IMG/VR virus record: IMGVR_UViG_3300024273_001991
Coordinates: 1-32,662 of that record
Strand: one strand, 5' to 3'
Source of the DNA: a virus
Length of the DNA stretch: 32,662 nucleotides
A program made the position numbers and the translations under genes. Of this stretch, positions 7,443-15,919 are shown piece after piece. The notes below the pieces were generated by a model. That model was not told the origin of the DNA, did not search any database, and saw only the letters and a list, made by a program, of their open reading frames with translations. Each line of letters starts with the position of its first letter. Positions within the stretch are counted from its first letter, which is position 1.

Positions 7443-10421
7443 TTATTTTATAGGTCTTATTTTTCTAATCCCAAAACCTCCATCGCTACAATGAATACCT
7501 ACTTTTGCATCCTTAAATCTAAGTTCCACTCTGTCTGACCTTGTTTTTTCAAAAACCAAACCATTAACTTCATAGTCTCCATCTTTCGTAAAGTTACTTT
7601 TACACTTATCAACATAAACCTCACCATCTCCATCTTTTTTCAATCTTACATTTCCATCACAATCAACTATAGTAGAAACAAGATACTTTTTTGGTACTTT
7701 CCCTGAAACATCTGTACTAGATGAAAAATCAGCGTAATAAGTTAAAGTCCCTGCATTGGTAATTTCAGTATTTATAAACGAACAAGCATACCTAGCAGTT
7801 TTGTAAGTGTTTTCTATAAAATCAAAATCAGTATTACCATCAAAAGTAACAGTGCTAGATGCTGTTATTGTAAATGTAGACTTATCCCCAGGATTAATCT
7901 TTTTCTTAGTCCCATTTACATTTACCTCAGCAACTATAGAACCATCATTTCTCACTTCTAGTTGCGAACTTGAAGATGTTGTCATTTCGTCTTTTTGACT
8001 TCCAAACTTTAATTTTAATTCTTGACTTGTGGTCTTTTTGTTATTTCTCAACATGTCACCTATTTCAAATTGTGCATACCTTTTTTGTAGAGGAGGGAGT
8101 CTTGATGCTAATTCTTGAGGCAAATCATCTACTATTCTATAAAAGTCAATAGTACCATTTCTTATCCAGCTAGGTCTTGCTGTAGTGTCCATTCTTATCG
8201 TCAAGTTCTCACCTTGCCTAAACATAGATGCGGAGTAACTTGTTGGATATATGTTTGGGGGCAATGTAGAAGATGACTTAATGTCTGAGCTTAACATAAT
8301 ATCACCCCAACTATAGTGAGTAATTCTACCCCAACCTTCAGGTTTCATAAAGTAACTAAATCCACACTCTAGCCTCTGATATTCTTCTCCATTTTTTACG
8401 GTAAATGTTTTGCCTGGGAACAGTTGTGAATTTCTTGCTTTTCTAAATCCGTTTGAATATTCTTCATGCCAAGCTACGTTATTTTCATACTTATATATAC
8501 TTCCCTTAGTAACGGTTTGCGCAAATTTATTATAAATTGCATCACCACCCTCTAAAGGGGTCATAAGCCCATATCCACTAGATGATTCTTGACCCCAATA
8601 AAGACCAGCCTTATCTCCGTCTAAATATCTAGGTTCAACTTGATTAGAAAAGCTTTTATCTTCGTTAAGTTCTGTAGGCTCTGAAGGTATACTGTAAGGT
8701 GCTGGGTAGTTTATTGTCCATGGTTGTTCATATGGAAAAGTGTTTAATGAAAAATTTTCAACCTCTCCTGTAGCGGAATCGGCATCAGAACCTGGCCCTC
8801 TGTTTAAATCAAAATGATTAGCTTTTTTTGAACCAGTTGAAAGTGCGCTCCTAACAAAACCTGTAGCACGAAAAACATTCGGTATACTTTCGTAATACAT
8901 TTTTAACTGATAACATGAAAGCCAAACCCCCTTTGAGCCACTAATGCTTTTTCTGCCACTATCTTTTGAGGCGTATCCATTTGGGTCATATAAATTTGAT
9001 GGCAATTTGAATGCTTGATATTGGTTTTTAGTAAATTCTATATTTGGCTTTGAAAACCTAAGCTCAGTGAACCATTCTTGTCTTTGAGTTTTTATTCTAG
9101 AAAAAATATCTGAAATTTGGACAGCTTCAGTAGTGAGGGGATAGCCTTTTTTAGTCATATCTCTAGCTAAAATAGTTAGTGGAGAAAAGTTTCCAGAAGC
9201 AAATAACTCTTCCATATTTGTTTCAGAAATAGATATTGGTGGTACATAAAATGTATTCCACTTTCTCAAGTCTAAGTTGGTAGTAATATTTACTTCGGTA
9301 TATCCCGTTTGAAAACTGCCCCAGGATGAAGTTACTCCTACAGGTATTTGTCTATAATAAAAGTGAGGTATATTATCCACATTAGGCAATTCTTCAGTTG
9401 AATATGGAAAAAAATTTAAAGCCACTTCCCCTTTTGTCATGCCCTGTTTTAACAAGTCAACTTCAAATAAAATAACTTGATTTCCAACTGGGACATCTTG
9501 TATTATAAATTCGCCCTTATCATTTGTAATGGTGGAATACTTATACCTATCTGGTACAAACAAGGTCTCTACAGATTTTAACAGCGGTTTTATGCCATCG
9601 TAATCACTGTCAACCTTTTCTTCTCCAAGAACTTTTCTAGCTTGGTCTGTACCGACATCCAAAACGTAAGACTGCGTATCGGCATAGTCTGAAGGTGTTG
9701 AATTTTGAGTTAAGTTTAATGTGATTCTGTTACCATCAGCATCTTTAGAGGCGTAACTAGGAAATTCTTCTGATGGATTAAAAATAACAATGGGAACGTT
9801 CGATAAAGGTATTAATACTCTTTCCCCGTTTTCATCTAAAACTTTTTGCCTAGCCATTAGCGTTCCGCAGACAACGCCAGTTTCAGATTCTTGCTGAGGC
9901 ATTTCAGTTAATGGATTGTTTTTAACACTTAAAGTGTCTAGAGTATCCATGGTTCTCTTAATGGTTACATCAGCATAGTAATCTACTTTTTTTTTGGGTG
10001 TAGAAAATATATTAGAATATGCGGAATCTCCTGAATAGCTTGCTGCTTGCAATACAAAATCTTGTATACGCCCGTTATTGGGTGGGGTGACGTCTTCTGT
10101 TTGAGACTTAAACATCTTCCCCTTAACAACGTCTTTAGACTCTTCTTCTGTTAAAAATTTATATTTATTAGTCAAAGGTATTCTTTTGCAAAATGAACCA
10201 TCAACTACCTCTATAATTTCTATAACTTTGTTTGCCCTTCCCTTTATTGCATATGCTACTTCACCATCCCTTTGTAAAAAGTCAAAAACATTTATAGAGT
10301 TCTGAGGCATAATTGCAGAAGCATTTGTAAGCATTTGTGTAGCGCTAGCATCAACGGTTGAAAAGTAAGTCAACACACTTACATCTTTATTAACCTTTAT
10401 TTTCTTTATAGTATCCGTCAT
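7443..10421 (-). CDS. Very large baseplate/tail protein with carboxypeptidase-regulatory-like folds
   Basis: In this 992-residue protein, residues 183-216 (GVVCGTLMARQKV, then PLSNVPIVIFNP) and 295-322 (YSTITNDKGEFIIQDVPVGNQ) together look like a carboxypeptidase-regulatory/prealbumin-type beta-sandwich split by an insertion. The pattern is G-x-V/L with a later T-N-D-x-G-x-F-x-I-x-x-V-P-x-G. Such domains occur in baseplate and tail proteins of T4-like marine phages. The middle has Trp- and Tyr-rich segments and the C-terminal ~150 residues are beta-rich with several Cys. No catalytic motif is visible. It is probably an inner baseplate or wedge-attached protein. A TATTTAC element lies 42 bases upstream. 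Confidence 0.6.
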   Translation of the reverse strand: MTDTIKKIKVNKDVSVLTYFSTVDASATQMLTNASAIMPQNSINVFDFLQRDGEVAYAIKGRANKVIEIIEVVDGSFCKRIPLTNKYKFLTEEESKDVVKGKMFKSQTEDVTPPNNGRIQDFVLQAASYSGDSAYSNIFSTPKKKVDYYADVTIKRTMDTLDTLSVKNNPLTEMPQQESETGVVCGTLMARQKVLDENGERVLIPLSNVPIVIFNPSEEFPSYASKDADGNRITLNLTQNSTPSDYADTQSYVLDVGTDQARKVLGEEKVDSDYDGIKPLLKSVETLFVPDRYKYSTITNDKGEFIIQDVPVGNQVILFEVDLLKQGMTKGEVALNFFPYSTEELPNVDNIPHFYYRQIPVGVTSSWGSFQTGYTEVNITTNLDLRKWNTFYVPPISISETNMEELFASGNFSPLTILARDMTKKGYPLTTEAVQISDIFSRIKTQRQEWFTELRFSKPNIEFTKNQYQAFKLPSNLYDPNGYASKDSGRKSISGSKGVWLSCYQLKMYYESIPNVFRATGFVRSALSTGSKKANHFDLNRGPGSDADSATGEVENFSLNTFPYEQPWTINYPAPYSIPSEPTELNEDKSFSNQVEPRYLDGDKAGLYWGQESSSGYGLMTPLEGGDAIYNKFAQTVTKGSIYKYENNVAWHEEYSNGFRKARNSQLFPGKTFTVKNGEEYQRLECGFSYFMKPEGWGRITHYSWGDIMLSSDIKSSSTLPPNIYPTSYSASMFRQGENLTIRMDTTARPSWIRNGTIDFYRIVDDLPQELASRLPPLQKRYAQFEIGDMLRNNKKTTSQELKLKFGSQKDEMTTSSSSQLEVRNDGSIVAEVNVNGTKKKINPGDKSTFTITASSTVTFDGNTDFDFIENTYKTARYACSFINTEITNAGTLTYYADFSSSTDVSGKVPKKYLVSTIVDCDGNVRLKKDGDGEVYVDKCKSNFTKDGDYEVNGLVFEKTRSDRVELRFKDAKVGIHCSDGGFGIRKIRPIK

Positions 10422-10463
10422 TTAAAGTAGATATGTTGTTATTTTAATACATTTTTAAAAAAA

Positions 10464-10470
10464 GTAAATA
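10464..10470 (-). promoter_or_regulatory. TATTTAC element, candidate promoter
   Basis: On the - strand TATTTACTTTTT lies 42 bases upstream of the 992-residue virion gene. It shares YATTTAC with elements before 11881, 12003, 20170, 22413 and 29908, all in the direction of transcription. Confidence 0.35.
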
Positions 10471-10474
10471 TACT

Positions 10475-11881
10475 TTAATCTCTTTCGTCAAAAATTCTAA
10501 AATAAATTTTTTCACTTAAAACCCTTTTAGTTCCCAGCTCGTTTACTCTTAATTCTATAGTATAATTCTGATTAGGCAAGAGCCAAGATGTGTCTAAATC
10601 CATAAACTCCTTAGTGCAACCACCTATAACTAAAGTGCTGAAAGAAGACCATGGAATAGTTTCTGTAATTTCATTTTGAACCATTCTATATTCTAAGCCA
10701 TAATATTCAGTTGGAGATTTTGTGCTATATTCAACTCTAGTTTCTGCATATACCCTTATAACTTCTCCTTTTTTTAATATTTCATTATTAGAAATTCCAT
10801 ACAAATCAACAACATATTCGTTAATTTCTTTAGGGTAGTTATTATAATAATTTCCTAAAATTTGAAATTTCTGTTCATAAGTTTGTACATCAACTCCTGG
10901 GTCGAACGTTATATCACTCCACACATCTTTGTATATTTGACTTTTAGTCGCTCCCGTCATAAGAATGTCAACATAATAAACTCCTTTAGTCAACTGCTTA
11001 GGCACCAGTCCAGTTATTACATCTTGATTTGAAGACGTTTTAATTGATACGGTACCTGCTGAAAAATAGTTAGCAGATGTATTTCCGCTAAACAAGCTAA
11101 GAAATAATCTAGAAGTTCTATTATTAGCAACTCTCAATCTATCATCTCTCATTATCTGCTCATCATAAACAACTTCTAAATATGGCTTAAATGCAGTGTT
11201 GGTTTTATTTGTGTAAAATCTAGACAAATATCTAGTGTCACCCGAATTTAGCTCATAATCTCTAGCGTATGATATGGCAACACCGTTATTTTGAGAGCCT
11301 CCGCTTAGCCAATCACTTACTAAAGGCGTTATATCCATGTCTAAATCCTCATCTCCCACATCGAAGTGTTGACTATAATTTTGTGCAGTTGACGCTGTTG
11401 GGTTAGTAAATATTCCTGGCTCATCCCAAAAGTCCAAACTTGTTGCACTGTTCCAGTTGGAGTATCCAGTTAAATTAGTATCCCCCTGACTTACCTTTAT
11501 GTATTCAGAACCCATTAAGTCATAACCTCTTCCATTATCCCAACTTTTATTTATTGGAAAAGCAATTAAATCAAAAGATGAAGCCACTTTCTTTCTAAGC
11601 TTAGCAAGTTCGAAGTCACTATCCAACAAATCTCCATCAGGTATTACATTTGTCATTTTTAATCTGTAGGACGATATATACTCTTCATTTATCTCCTTAG
11701 AGGCTAATTTACCTTTTAATTCATCTAAATCAAATTGAATTAAAAATCGAGATATACTAGCTCTATTGCCAGTTCCTCCGTACCATAATATGGCACCTGG
11801 ATTTAGTGCTGAATTGAAATTTTCAAAATAACCAGAAGCTATTGTATTGTTTTTTGTAGGATAAATTCTAAGCCTTCCCAT
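10475..11881 (-). CDS. Virion protein, DNRLRE-like beta domain
   Basis: These 468 residues open with MGRLRIYPTKNNTIASG, then NPGAILWYGGTGNRASISRF cut before LIQFDLDEL. The scheme D/N-T-I-x-S, then an R-x-x-L/I-x-x-F-D-L strand, is like DNRLRE (disaggregatase-related) beta-sandwich modules. These are found in adhesins and glycan-associated proteins. In the middle, DITPLVSDWLSGGSQNNGVA also fits that family's usual V-x-x-W-x-x-G-x-x-x-N-x-G-x-x-L/I signature, which strengthens the assignment. The C-terminal half is beta-rich and unrecognised. It is probably a baseplate-peripheral or fibre-network protein and possibly carbohydrate-binding. It is transcribed away from the gp25-like gene across a 121-base divergent control region. 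Confidence 0.6.
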   Translation of the reverse strand: MGRLRIYPTKNNTIASGYFENFNSALNPGAILWYGGTGNRASISRFLIQFDLDELKGKLASKEINEEYISSYRLKMTNVIPDGDLLDSDFELAKLRKKVASSFDLIAFPINKSWDNGRGYDLMGSEYIKVSQGDTNLTGYSNWNSATSLDFWDEPGIFTNPTASTAQNYSQHFDVGDEDLDMDITPLVSDWLSGGSQNNGVAISYARDYELNSGDTRYLSRFYTNKTNTAFKPYLEVVYDEQIMRDDRLRVANNRTSRLFLSLFSGNTSANYFSAGTVSIKTSSNQDVITGLVPKQLTKGVYYVDILMTGATKSQIYKDVWSDITFDPGVDVQTYEQKFQILGNYYNNYPKEINEYVVDLYGISNNEILKKGEVIRVYAETRVEYSTKSPTEYYGLEYRMVQNEITETIPWSSFSTLVIGGCTKEFMDLDTSWLLPNQNYTIELRVNELGTKRVLSEKIYFRIFDERD

Positions 11882-12002
11882 TTTATAGTTTATTTTTATT
11901 TTAAATTATATATATTATATAATATTTATTGTATATATGTAAATAGTGCCCGAAAAAAGTCTTTATTTTTTTTGCATTTACTATTTATAAAAAAAGAATA
12001 TA
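11882..12002. promoter_or_regulatory. Divergent promoter region
   Basis: These 121 bases separate the gene ending in ATG at 11881 (-) from the gp25-like ATG at 12003 (+). Each direction carries a YATTTAC element facing its own gene: CTATTTAC on the - strand (11946-11939) and CATTTAC on the + strand (11975-11981). The + strand also has TATTTATAA at 11982-11990, 12 bases before the start. The central segment is the only GC-containing part (GTGCCCG). The exact transcription starts cannot be read from sequence. Confidence 0.6.
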
Positions 12003-12389
12003 ATGGCTAATGGTATAAATATTAAATTTCCTTTTCAGAACACAATAGAAGGTGGGGTGTTTGCAACAAACAAATCAACCTCAACTGCAATAAAAGATGA
12101 TTTAATATCTCTACTAACAACAAGAAGGGGTCAGAGGCCTATGAGGAATTCTCTTTATTCTCCAATATATGATTATATAATGGAGCCTTTAGATAATTTT
12201 GTTAAGTCTGAAATGAAAAAAGATATAGAAAAAAAAGTGTCTGAATTTATACCTCAAATATCAATAACAGCTATAGAATTCGAAGAGCCAGAACAAGGTA
12301 ATATACTAACGGTAGATATAACTTTTAGGGTAGATACTGCATTTAAAACAGAATTTGTTAGCCTAAACATATCAAGAGAGGCTCAATAA
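12003..12389 (+). CDS. 25: Baseplate wedge protein, gp25-like
   Basis: The 128 residues have the gp25/W-type layout. An N-terminal region with IKFPFQNT is followed by a helix leading to LLTTRRGQRPMRNSLYSPIY (110 bases into the gene), the family's T-x-x-G-x-R-x-M-x-P-x-[FY]-G/S-x-x-[IL] signature. A FVKSEMKKDIEKK helix and a final beta hairpin ending in FRVDTAFKTEFVSLN follow. In T4 and related contractile machines, gp25 sits in the wedge core and nucleates the sheath next to gp6. Despite the historical lysozyme label no catalytic function is implied. It is 17 bases before the gp6-like gene, in the same operon, as in many contractile systems. Confidence 0.9.
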   Translation: MANGINIKFPFQNTIEGGVFATNKSTSTAIKDDLISLLTTRRGQRPMRNSLYSPIYDYIMEPLDNFVKSEMKKDIEKKVSEFIPQISITAIEFEEPEQGNILTVDITFRVDTAFKTEFVSLNISREAQ

Positions 12390-12406
12390 AAATAAAACAA
12401 TAAATT

Positions 12407-14266
12407 ATGCCAACAATTAAAAAACAAGATTACCTTAAGAGAGACTTCTCTACAATAAGGTTGGATATTGAAAATGTTTTAAAAGTATATTTCCCAAAAC
12501 AATGGCAAGACTTTAACGTTGCCAGTGCTGGTATGGCTTTGGTAGATTTGTTGGCCTATGTATCTGACTTACTGTCTTACTATACAGACAAAAGGTTCAA
12601 TGAATTGTTTTTAGATGGAGTCTCAGAAACTTCATCTGCATATAGGATAGCAAAAACACTTGGTTATAAAGTTCCTGGAGTTAGAGGCAGTTCTACATTA
12701 GTAAATGTGACAATTAGAGTTCCCGCACTTTCAACTGGGCCAGATGAACAGTATTTGCCAATATATAGACCTGGTGTCAGATTTGAGGGGGGAGGTCAGC
12801 TGTTTGAAACGGCTAATCAGATAGATTTTTCTAACGACTTTTCAGAGGTAGGAGTTACAAATAGAACTGTTAATCCTATTTTTGATTCTTCACAAAATAT
12901 ATTAGGATACAATATAACAAAAAGAGAATTTGTAGTCGCGGGAGTTACAACAAATTTCAATAAAGTATTAAACGATAGAGATGCTGAAACCCCTTTTTTA
13001 GAAGTGTTTTTAAATGAGAAAAATGTCCTTGACATTTTGGATGTAATAGTAGTTCCTGGCACCAACATAACTGTTCCTCCAACGTACACTGACTATAAAG
13101 ATTTTGAATTAAAATATCATGAAGTTGAACACTTATCTCAAAGCGAAGTGTTTACAGAGGATACTGGTGAGTCTACAGAATCTTTTGCTTTTGGAAAATG
13201 GGTTAATGTTAACAAGAGATTTACTAAAGAATTTATGTCTGACGGCTCTTGCAAATTAACCTTTGGAGGTGGGACTCCCAATGTCGATGCTTATGCAGAG
13301 TACTTAAACAGTTTAGCGCTATCAAACTCTGGAGAAGTTAGTTACGAAAGAGTTTTAAACAATACGTCTCTTGGAGAAAAGTTGCCTTCTGACTCTACTC
13401 TTTTCATAAAATATAGAACAGGGGGAGGTGAGCTGTCTAACGTTGGTACTAACGTATTAAACAACATAAGCAACATAAACGCTTTAATACAAGGTTCTGA
13501 AGCTACAAAGAATGATGCAACACTGTCCTCAACTAGAGGCACAAATATAATACCAGCACTAGGAGGGAGGGGGTTGCCTACAGTTCAAGAAATAAGGTAT
13601 GCTGCTTCTGGAAACTTTGCTGCACAAGAAAGGTGTGTAACTCTATCTGATTACATATCTAGAGCAAAGCAAATGCCTGGTAAGTTTGGTGCACCATTTA
13701 GGGTGGGAGGAAGAGTTAATGATAATAAAATTCAATTGTACATATTGTCAAAAGATGGAAAAGGAAAACTAACTGAACAAAGTTCTAATTTAGTAAAAAA
13801 TAATATGGTTAGTTACTTATCTAAATTTAGAATGATAAATGATTTCATTGAAATAAACAATGCTAAAGTAGTAAACCTATCTTTTGAAGTAGACTTACTT
13901 GCTGACAAGAGTTTTAATAGTAATGAAATAAAAGTTAGTGCACTACAGCAGTTAAAAGATTACTTTAACGTAAACAAGTGGGATTTAGGCCAACATGTAT
14001 ACATTGCTCAAGTCACAGACATACTAAGAGAAGTTCCTGGGGTCATAAACGTTTCTGGTCTTAGGGCTTACAATTTAGATGGAGGAATTTACTCTTCAAC
14101 TTTAATTTCTCAAGCAAATGGTAATGTACAACTGTTATCTGGTGGGGTTTCGAGTGGCGCTAAAAGGACTGAAATAAACTTCATAGACAATGCCATATAC
14201 GCAACTCCGCTTTCCATGTTTGAAGTCAGATACCCAGATACGGACATAATGATAAGAACGGCTTAA
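12407..14266 (+). CDS. 6: Baseplate wedge protein, gp6/J-like
   Basis: The 619 residues begin with the gp6/BaseplateJ N-terminal helical region. YLKRDFSTIRLDIENVLKVY is followed by GMALVDLLAYVSDLLSYYTD, and then by ETSSAYRIAKTLGYKVPGV. Later, QERCVTLSDYISRAKQMPG and PFRVGG fit the conserved mid-J segment that precedes the C-terminal wing. Two gp6 copies per wedge form the iris dimer around the hub in T4. Length is close to T4 gp6 (660). It is paired with the gp25-like gene upstream. Its TAA shares bases with the stop of the convergent hub gene. There is no terminator hairpin just after it. Confidence 0.9.
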   Translation: MPTIKKQDYLKRDFSTIRLDIENVLKVYFPKQWQDFNVASAGMALVDLLAYVSDLLSYYTDKRFNELFLDGVSETSSAYRIAKTLGYKVPGVRGSSTLVNVTIRVPALSTGPDEQYLPIYRPGVRFEGGGQLFETANQIDFSNDFSEVGVTNRTVNPIFDSSQNILGYNITKREFVVAGVTTNFNKVLNDRDAETPFLEVFLNEKNVLDILDVIVVPGTNITVPPTYTDYKDFELKYHEVEHLSQSEVFTEDTGESTESFAFGKWVNVNKRFTKEFMSDGSCKLTFGGGTPNVDAYAEYLNSLALSNSGEVSYERVLNNTSLGEKLPSDSTLFIKYRTGGGELSNVGTNVLNNISNINALIQGSEATKNDATLSSTRGTNIIPALGGRGLPTVQEIRYAASGNFAAQERCVTLSDYISRAKQMPGKFGAPFRVGGRVNDNKIQLYILSKDGKGKLTEQSSNLVKNNMVSYLSKFRMINDFIEINNAKVVNLSFEVDLLADKSFNSNEIKVSALQQLKDYFNVNKWDLGQHVYIAQVTDILREVPGVINVSGLRAYNLDGGIYSSTLISQANGNVQLLSGGVSSGAKRTEINFIDNAIYATPLSMFEVRYPDTDIMIRTA

Positions 14267-15303
14267 TTTGTTCTTACAGACTTAGATAGTATAGCTGATA
14301 TGTTTTCGTCAGCCAAATAATCATTTAGTAAATTAATCTCTTCTTCTGTGGCATATGGAGACTGCTGTGGAGTATGTTTGTGGTTTAAGCAAAACCTTAT
14401 CATTATCTTTAATACCTTCACCAGTTCGTCACCCAAAACTAATGGGTGTAACTCTTTGGCTGCATTTCCATATGTTTCTAAATCTGGATTAGTTTTTTGC
14501 TCAACATTTGATACATCTTTTATTTTTCCATTTTCGTCTAGAGTCCTATTTTGTCTGGATGATGTGTTTGATGATATTAGATTAATGTTAGATGCTACTA
14601 TGTTCATTTGAGAGTAAGAGTCTCTTGTTATTTTTGTTTTACCCCCTTCTTCCCTAGGTGATGATGGAAAGTCTGGCTCAGTCTCAGCAACATTGTCTTT
14701 AAGTTGAATAAAACATTTAGTTTTTTCATTCAATTCGAAGCTATTATCTTTCAATTCACCAGCAGTAATCAAAACTTCTCTTGGCTTGAATGTTATATTT
14801 GAATTGTTTTTACCATCTAGTCTAATGTTGTCATTCGAAAAAAAAGTAACATCATTTATTGGTTGACTATCTGTATTTTTTTGTCCATATGAATTAACTG
14901 TAAACATTTTATTAGCTGAAGCCGTGCTTTCAAAATTTGATTGAAACTTTTTAACACTTCTTATTGGTCCTATATAAAATCTTCTAGAAGATTGGTCTTT
15001 GGGATTTTCGAGAAAAATATATACCAACTCTCCTACTCTAGGTATTACATTTACAAATTGATAAATTAAAGGAAAAGCATATTTTGGTATGTTATCATTC
15101 TTGTCTTTACCTGGCTGCTCTTCTCCGTTTACATCATTGAAATCTATAATTGTAGCCTGTATCCTCCCCATGTTAGACCTGTCTGAATTGTCAACAACTC
15201 TTCCTAGGTATATTATTTTATCACCTTTTGTCGCATTGCCAGAAGTGGGACTTTGTCCTCCCATAATGTTGAGGCTGTCAGCCATCATATCTAATCCACC
15301 CAT
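14263..15303 (-). CDS. Baseplate hub protein, gp5-like OB domain
   Basis: In these 346 residues, 28-120 resemble the OB-fold domain of gp5/VgrG-type hub proteins. YLGRVVDNSDRSNMGRIQAT is followed by YAFPLIYQFVNVIPRVGELV, then FYIGPIRS. The pattern x-G-R-V-x-D-x-D-P/S-x-x-x-G-R-V/I-x-V is a typical start of this fold. There is no lysozyme domain (no E-8-D/C-5-T triad region) and no obvious long triple-beta-helix repeat. The C-terminus ends in a helix with CLNHKHTPQQSPY. It therefore looks like a hub cap or spike base without the T4 cell-wall enzyme. Its stop is within the TTAA that also ends gp6-like. A short coiled-coil gene lies one base upstream. Confidence 0.7.
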   Translation of the reverse strand: MGGLDMMADSLNIMGGQSPTSGNATKGDKIIYLGRVVDNSDRSNMGRIQATIIDFNDVNGEEQPGKDKNDNIPKYAFPLIYQFVNVIPRVGELVYIFLENPKDQSSRRFYIGPIRSVKKFQSNFESTASANKMFTVNSYGQKNTDSQPINDVTFFSNDNIRLDGKNNSNITFKPREVLITAGELKDNSFELNEKTKCFIQLKDNVAETEPDFPSSPREEGGKTKITRDSYSQMNIVASNINLISSNTSSRQNRTLDENGKIKDVSNVEQKTNPDLETYGNAAKELHPLVLGDELVKVLKIMIRFCLNHKHTPQQSPYATEEEINLLNDYLADENISAILSKSVRTN

Positions 15304-15304
15304 A

Positions 15305-15469
15305 TTACTTACCTTTTGCTTCTTGCTTCAATGCGTTATATTTTCTCTCTAAATAATCTACTTCATCTAGTAACGAGTTAATTTTTTCTTTTTTTTCAAA
15401 AAAACTATCTACAGTATCTTGAATTTCTCTTAGAATTTGAGTTTTATTTCTTTTTTTAACCTCTTTCAT
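15305..15469 (-). CDS. Small coiled-coil protein (54 aa)
   Basis: ATG at 15469 opens 54 codons ending in TAA at 15307-15305, one base before the hub gene's ATG. The product is almost wholly helical and charged, starting MKEVKKRNKTQILREIQDTV and ending in YNALKQEAKGK. Hydrophobic residues (V, I, L, F) recur at roughly heptad spacing, fitting a short coiled coil. Tight spacing to the hub gene supports real translation and a role in hub assembly, such as a chaperone or plug. No homologue is known to me. Confidence 0.65.
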   Translation of the reverse strand: MKEVKKRNKTQILREIQDTVDSFFEKKEKINSLLDEVDYLERKYNALKQEAKGK

Positions 15470-15478
15470 AATATTTTT

Positions 15479-15895
15479 TTAAGTAGCTAAACCACTTCCG
15501 CTATGAGGAGTTGGGTTTGAGCCAGTTGTTACCACTGGGCCTCCTGCGTTTGCTCCACTTCCCAAAACGGTCATCCCAGCATCTATTGCAACATCAACTC
15601 TCATGTCTGATTGTAGGGCATCTACTAATTCATCCATTACAACTTTAGTATATTCTTCCATAACATTAGGAGTTCCGTTTTCCAGAGGCCCAGATGGAAT
15701 TCCTATTTTATCAAATTTTGAAATAATTTCTGAAGTGATAGAATCACTATCTAACCCAGGTCTAGTTTTAGATAATAATATCTGAAACAGACTAAACTTT
15801 GGTATTTTAATCCTATTTTCTTTAAATAAAAATAATATAAAATTAGAAAGCTCTTCTGATTTTTGTAATTTCTCATCTACTTTTATACATCCCAT
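15479..15895 (-). CDS. Probable baseplate-associated protein (138 aa)
   Basis: I do not recognise a family. The 138 residues divide into a helical N-terminal two thirds (FILFLFKENRIKIPKFSLFQ; EEYTKVVMDELVDALQSDMR) and a flexible Gly/Thr/Ser/Pro-rich tail (VLGSGANAGGPVVTTGSNPT). The helical part resembles small scaffolding or tail-completion proteins, but this is only composition. It lies nine bases upstream of the 54-residue coiled-coil gene, and the two are followed by the hub gene. It is probably a hub-module component. A TATTTATAA element ends two bases before its ATG. Confidence 0.55.
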   Translation of the reverse strand: MGCIKVDEKLQKSEELSNFILFLFKENRIKIPKFSLFQILLSKTRPGLDSDSITSEIISKFDKIGIPSGPLENGTPNVMEEYTKVVMDELVDALQSDMRVDVAIDAGMTVLGSGANAGGPVVTTGSNPTPHSGSGLAT

Positions 15896-15897
15896 AT

Positions 15898-15906
15898 TTA
15901 TAAATA
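15898..15906 (-). promoter_or_regulatory. TATTTATAA motif abutting a start codon
   Basis: On the - strand TATTTATAA ends two bases before the ATG at 15895. It also contains TATAAATA, the T4 late consensus. So close a position would imply a leaderless transcript, so a translation signal is equally possible. Confidence 0.3.
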
Positions 15907-15919
15907 TTATGTTTTATTT

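Noticed and set aside
12003-12389. gp25-like protein as a lysozyme
   Set aside because: The family name is historical; the protein has the wedge-core signature and no lysozyme catalytic residues.
14348-15352. Two 87-codon + strand frames opposite the hub gene
   Set aside because: Both are antisense shadows of the gp5-like gene and its upstream neighbour, with Cys/Phe-rich products typical of reverse-strand translation.
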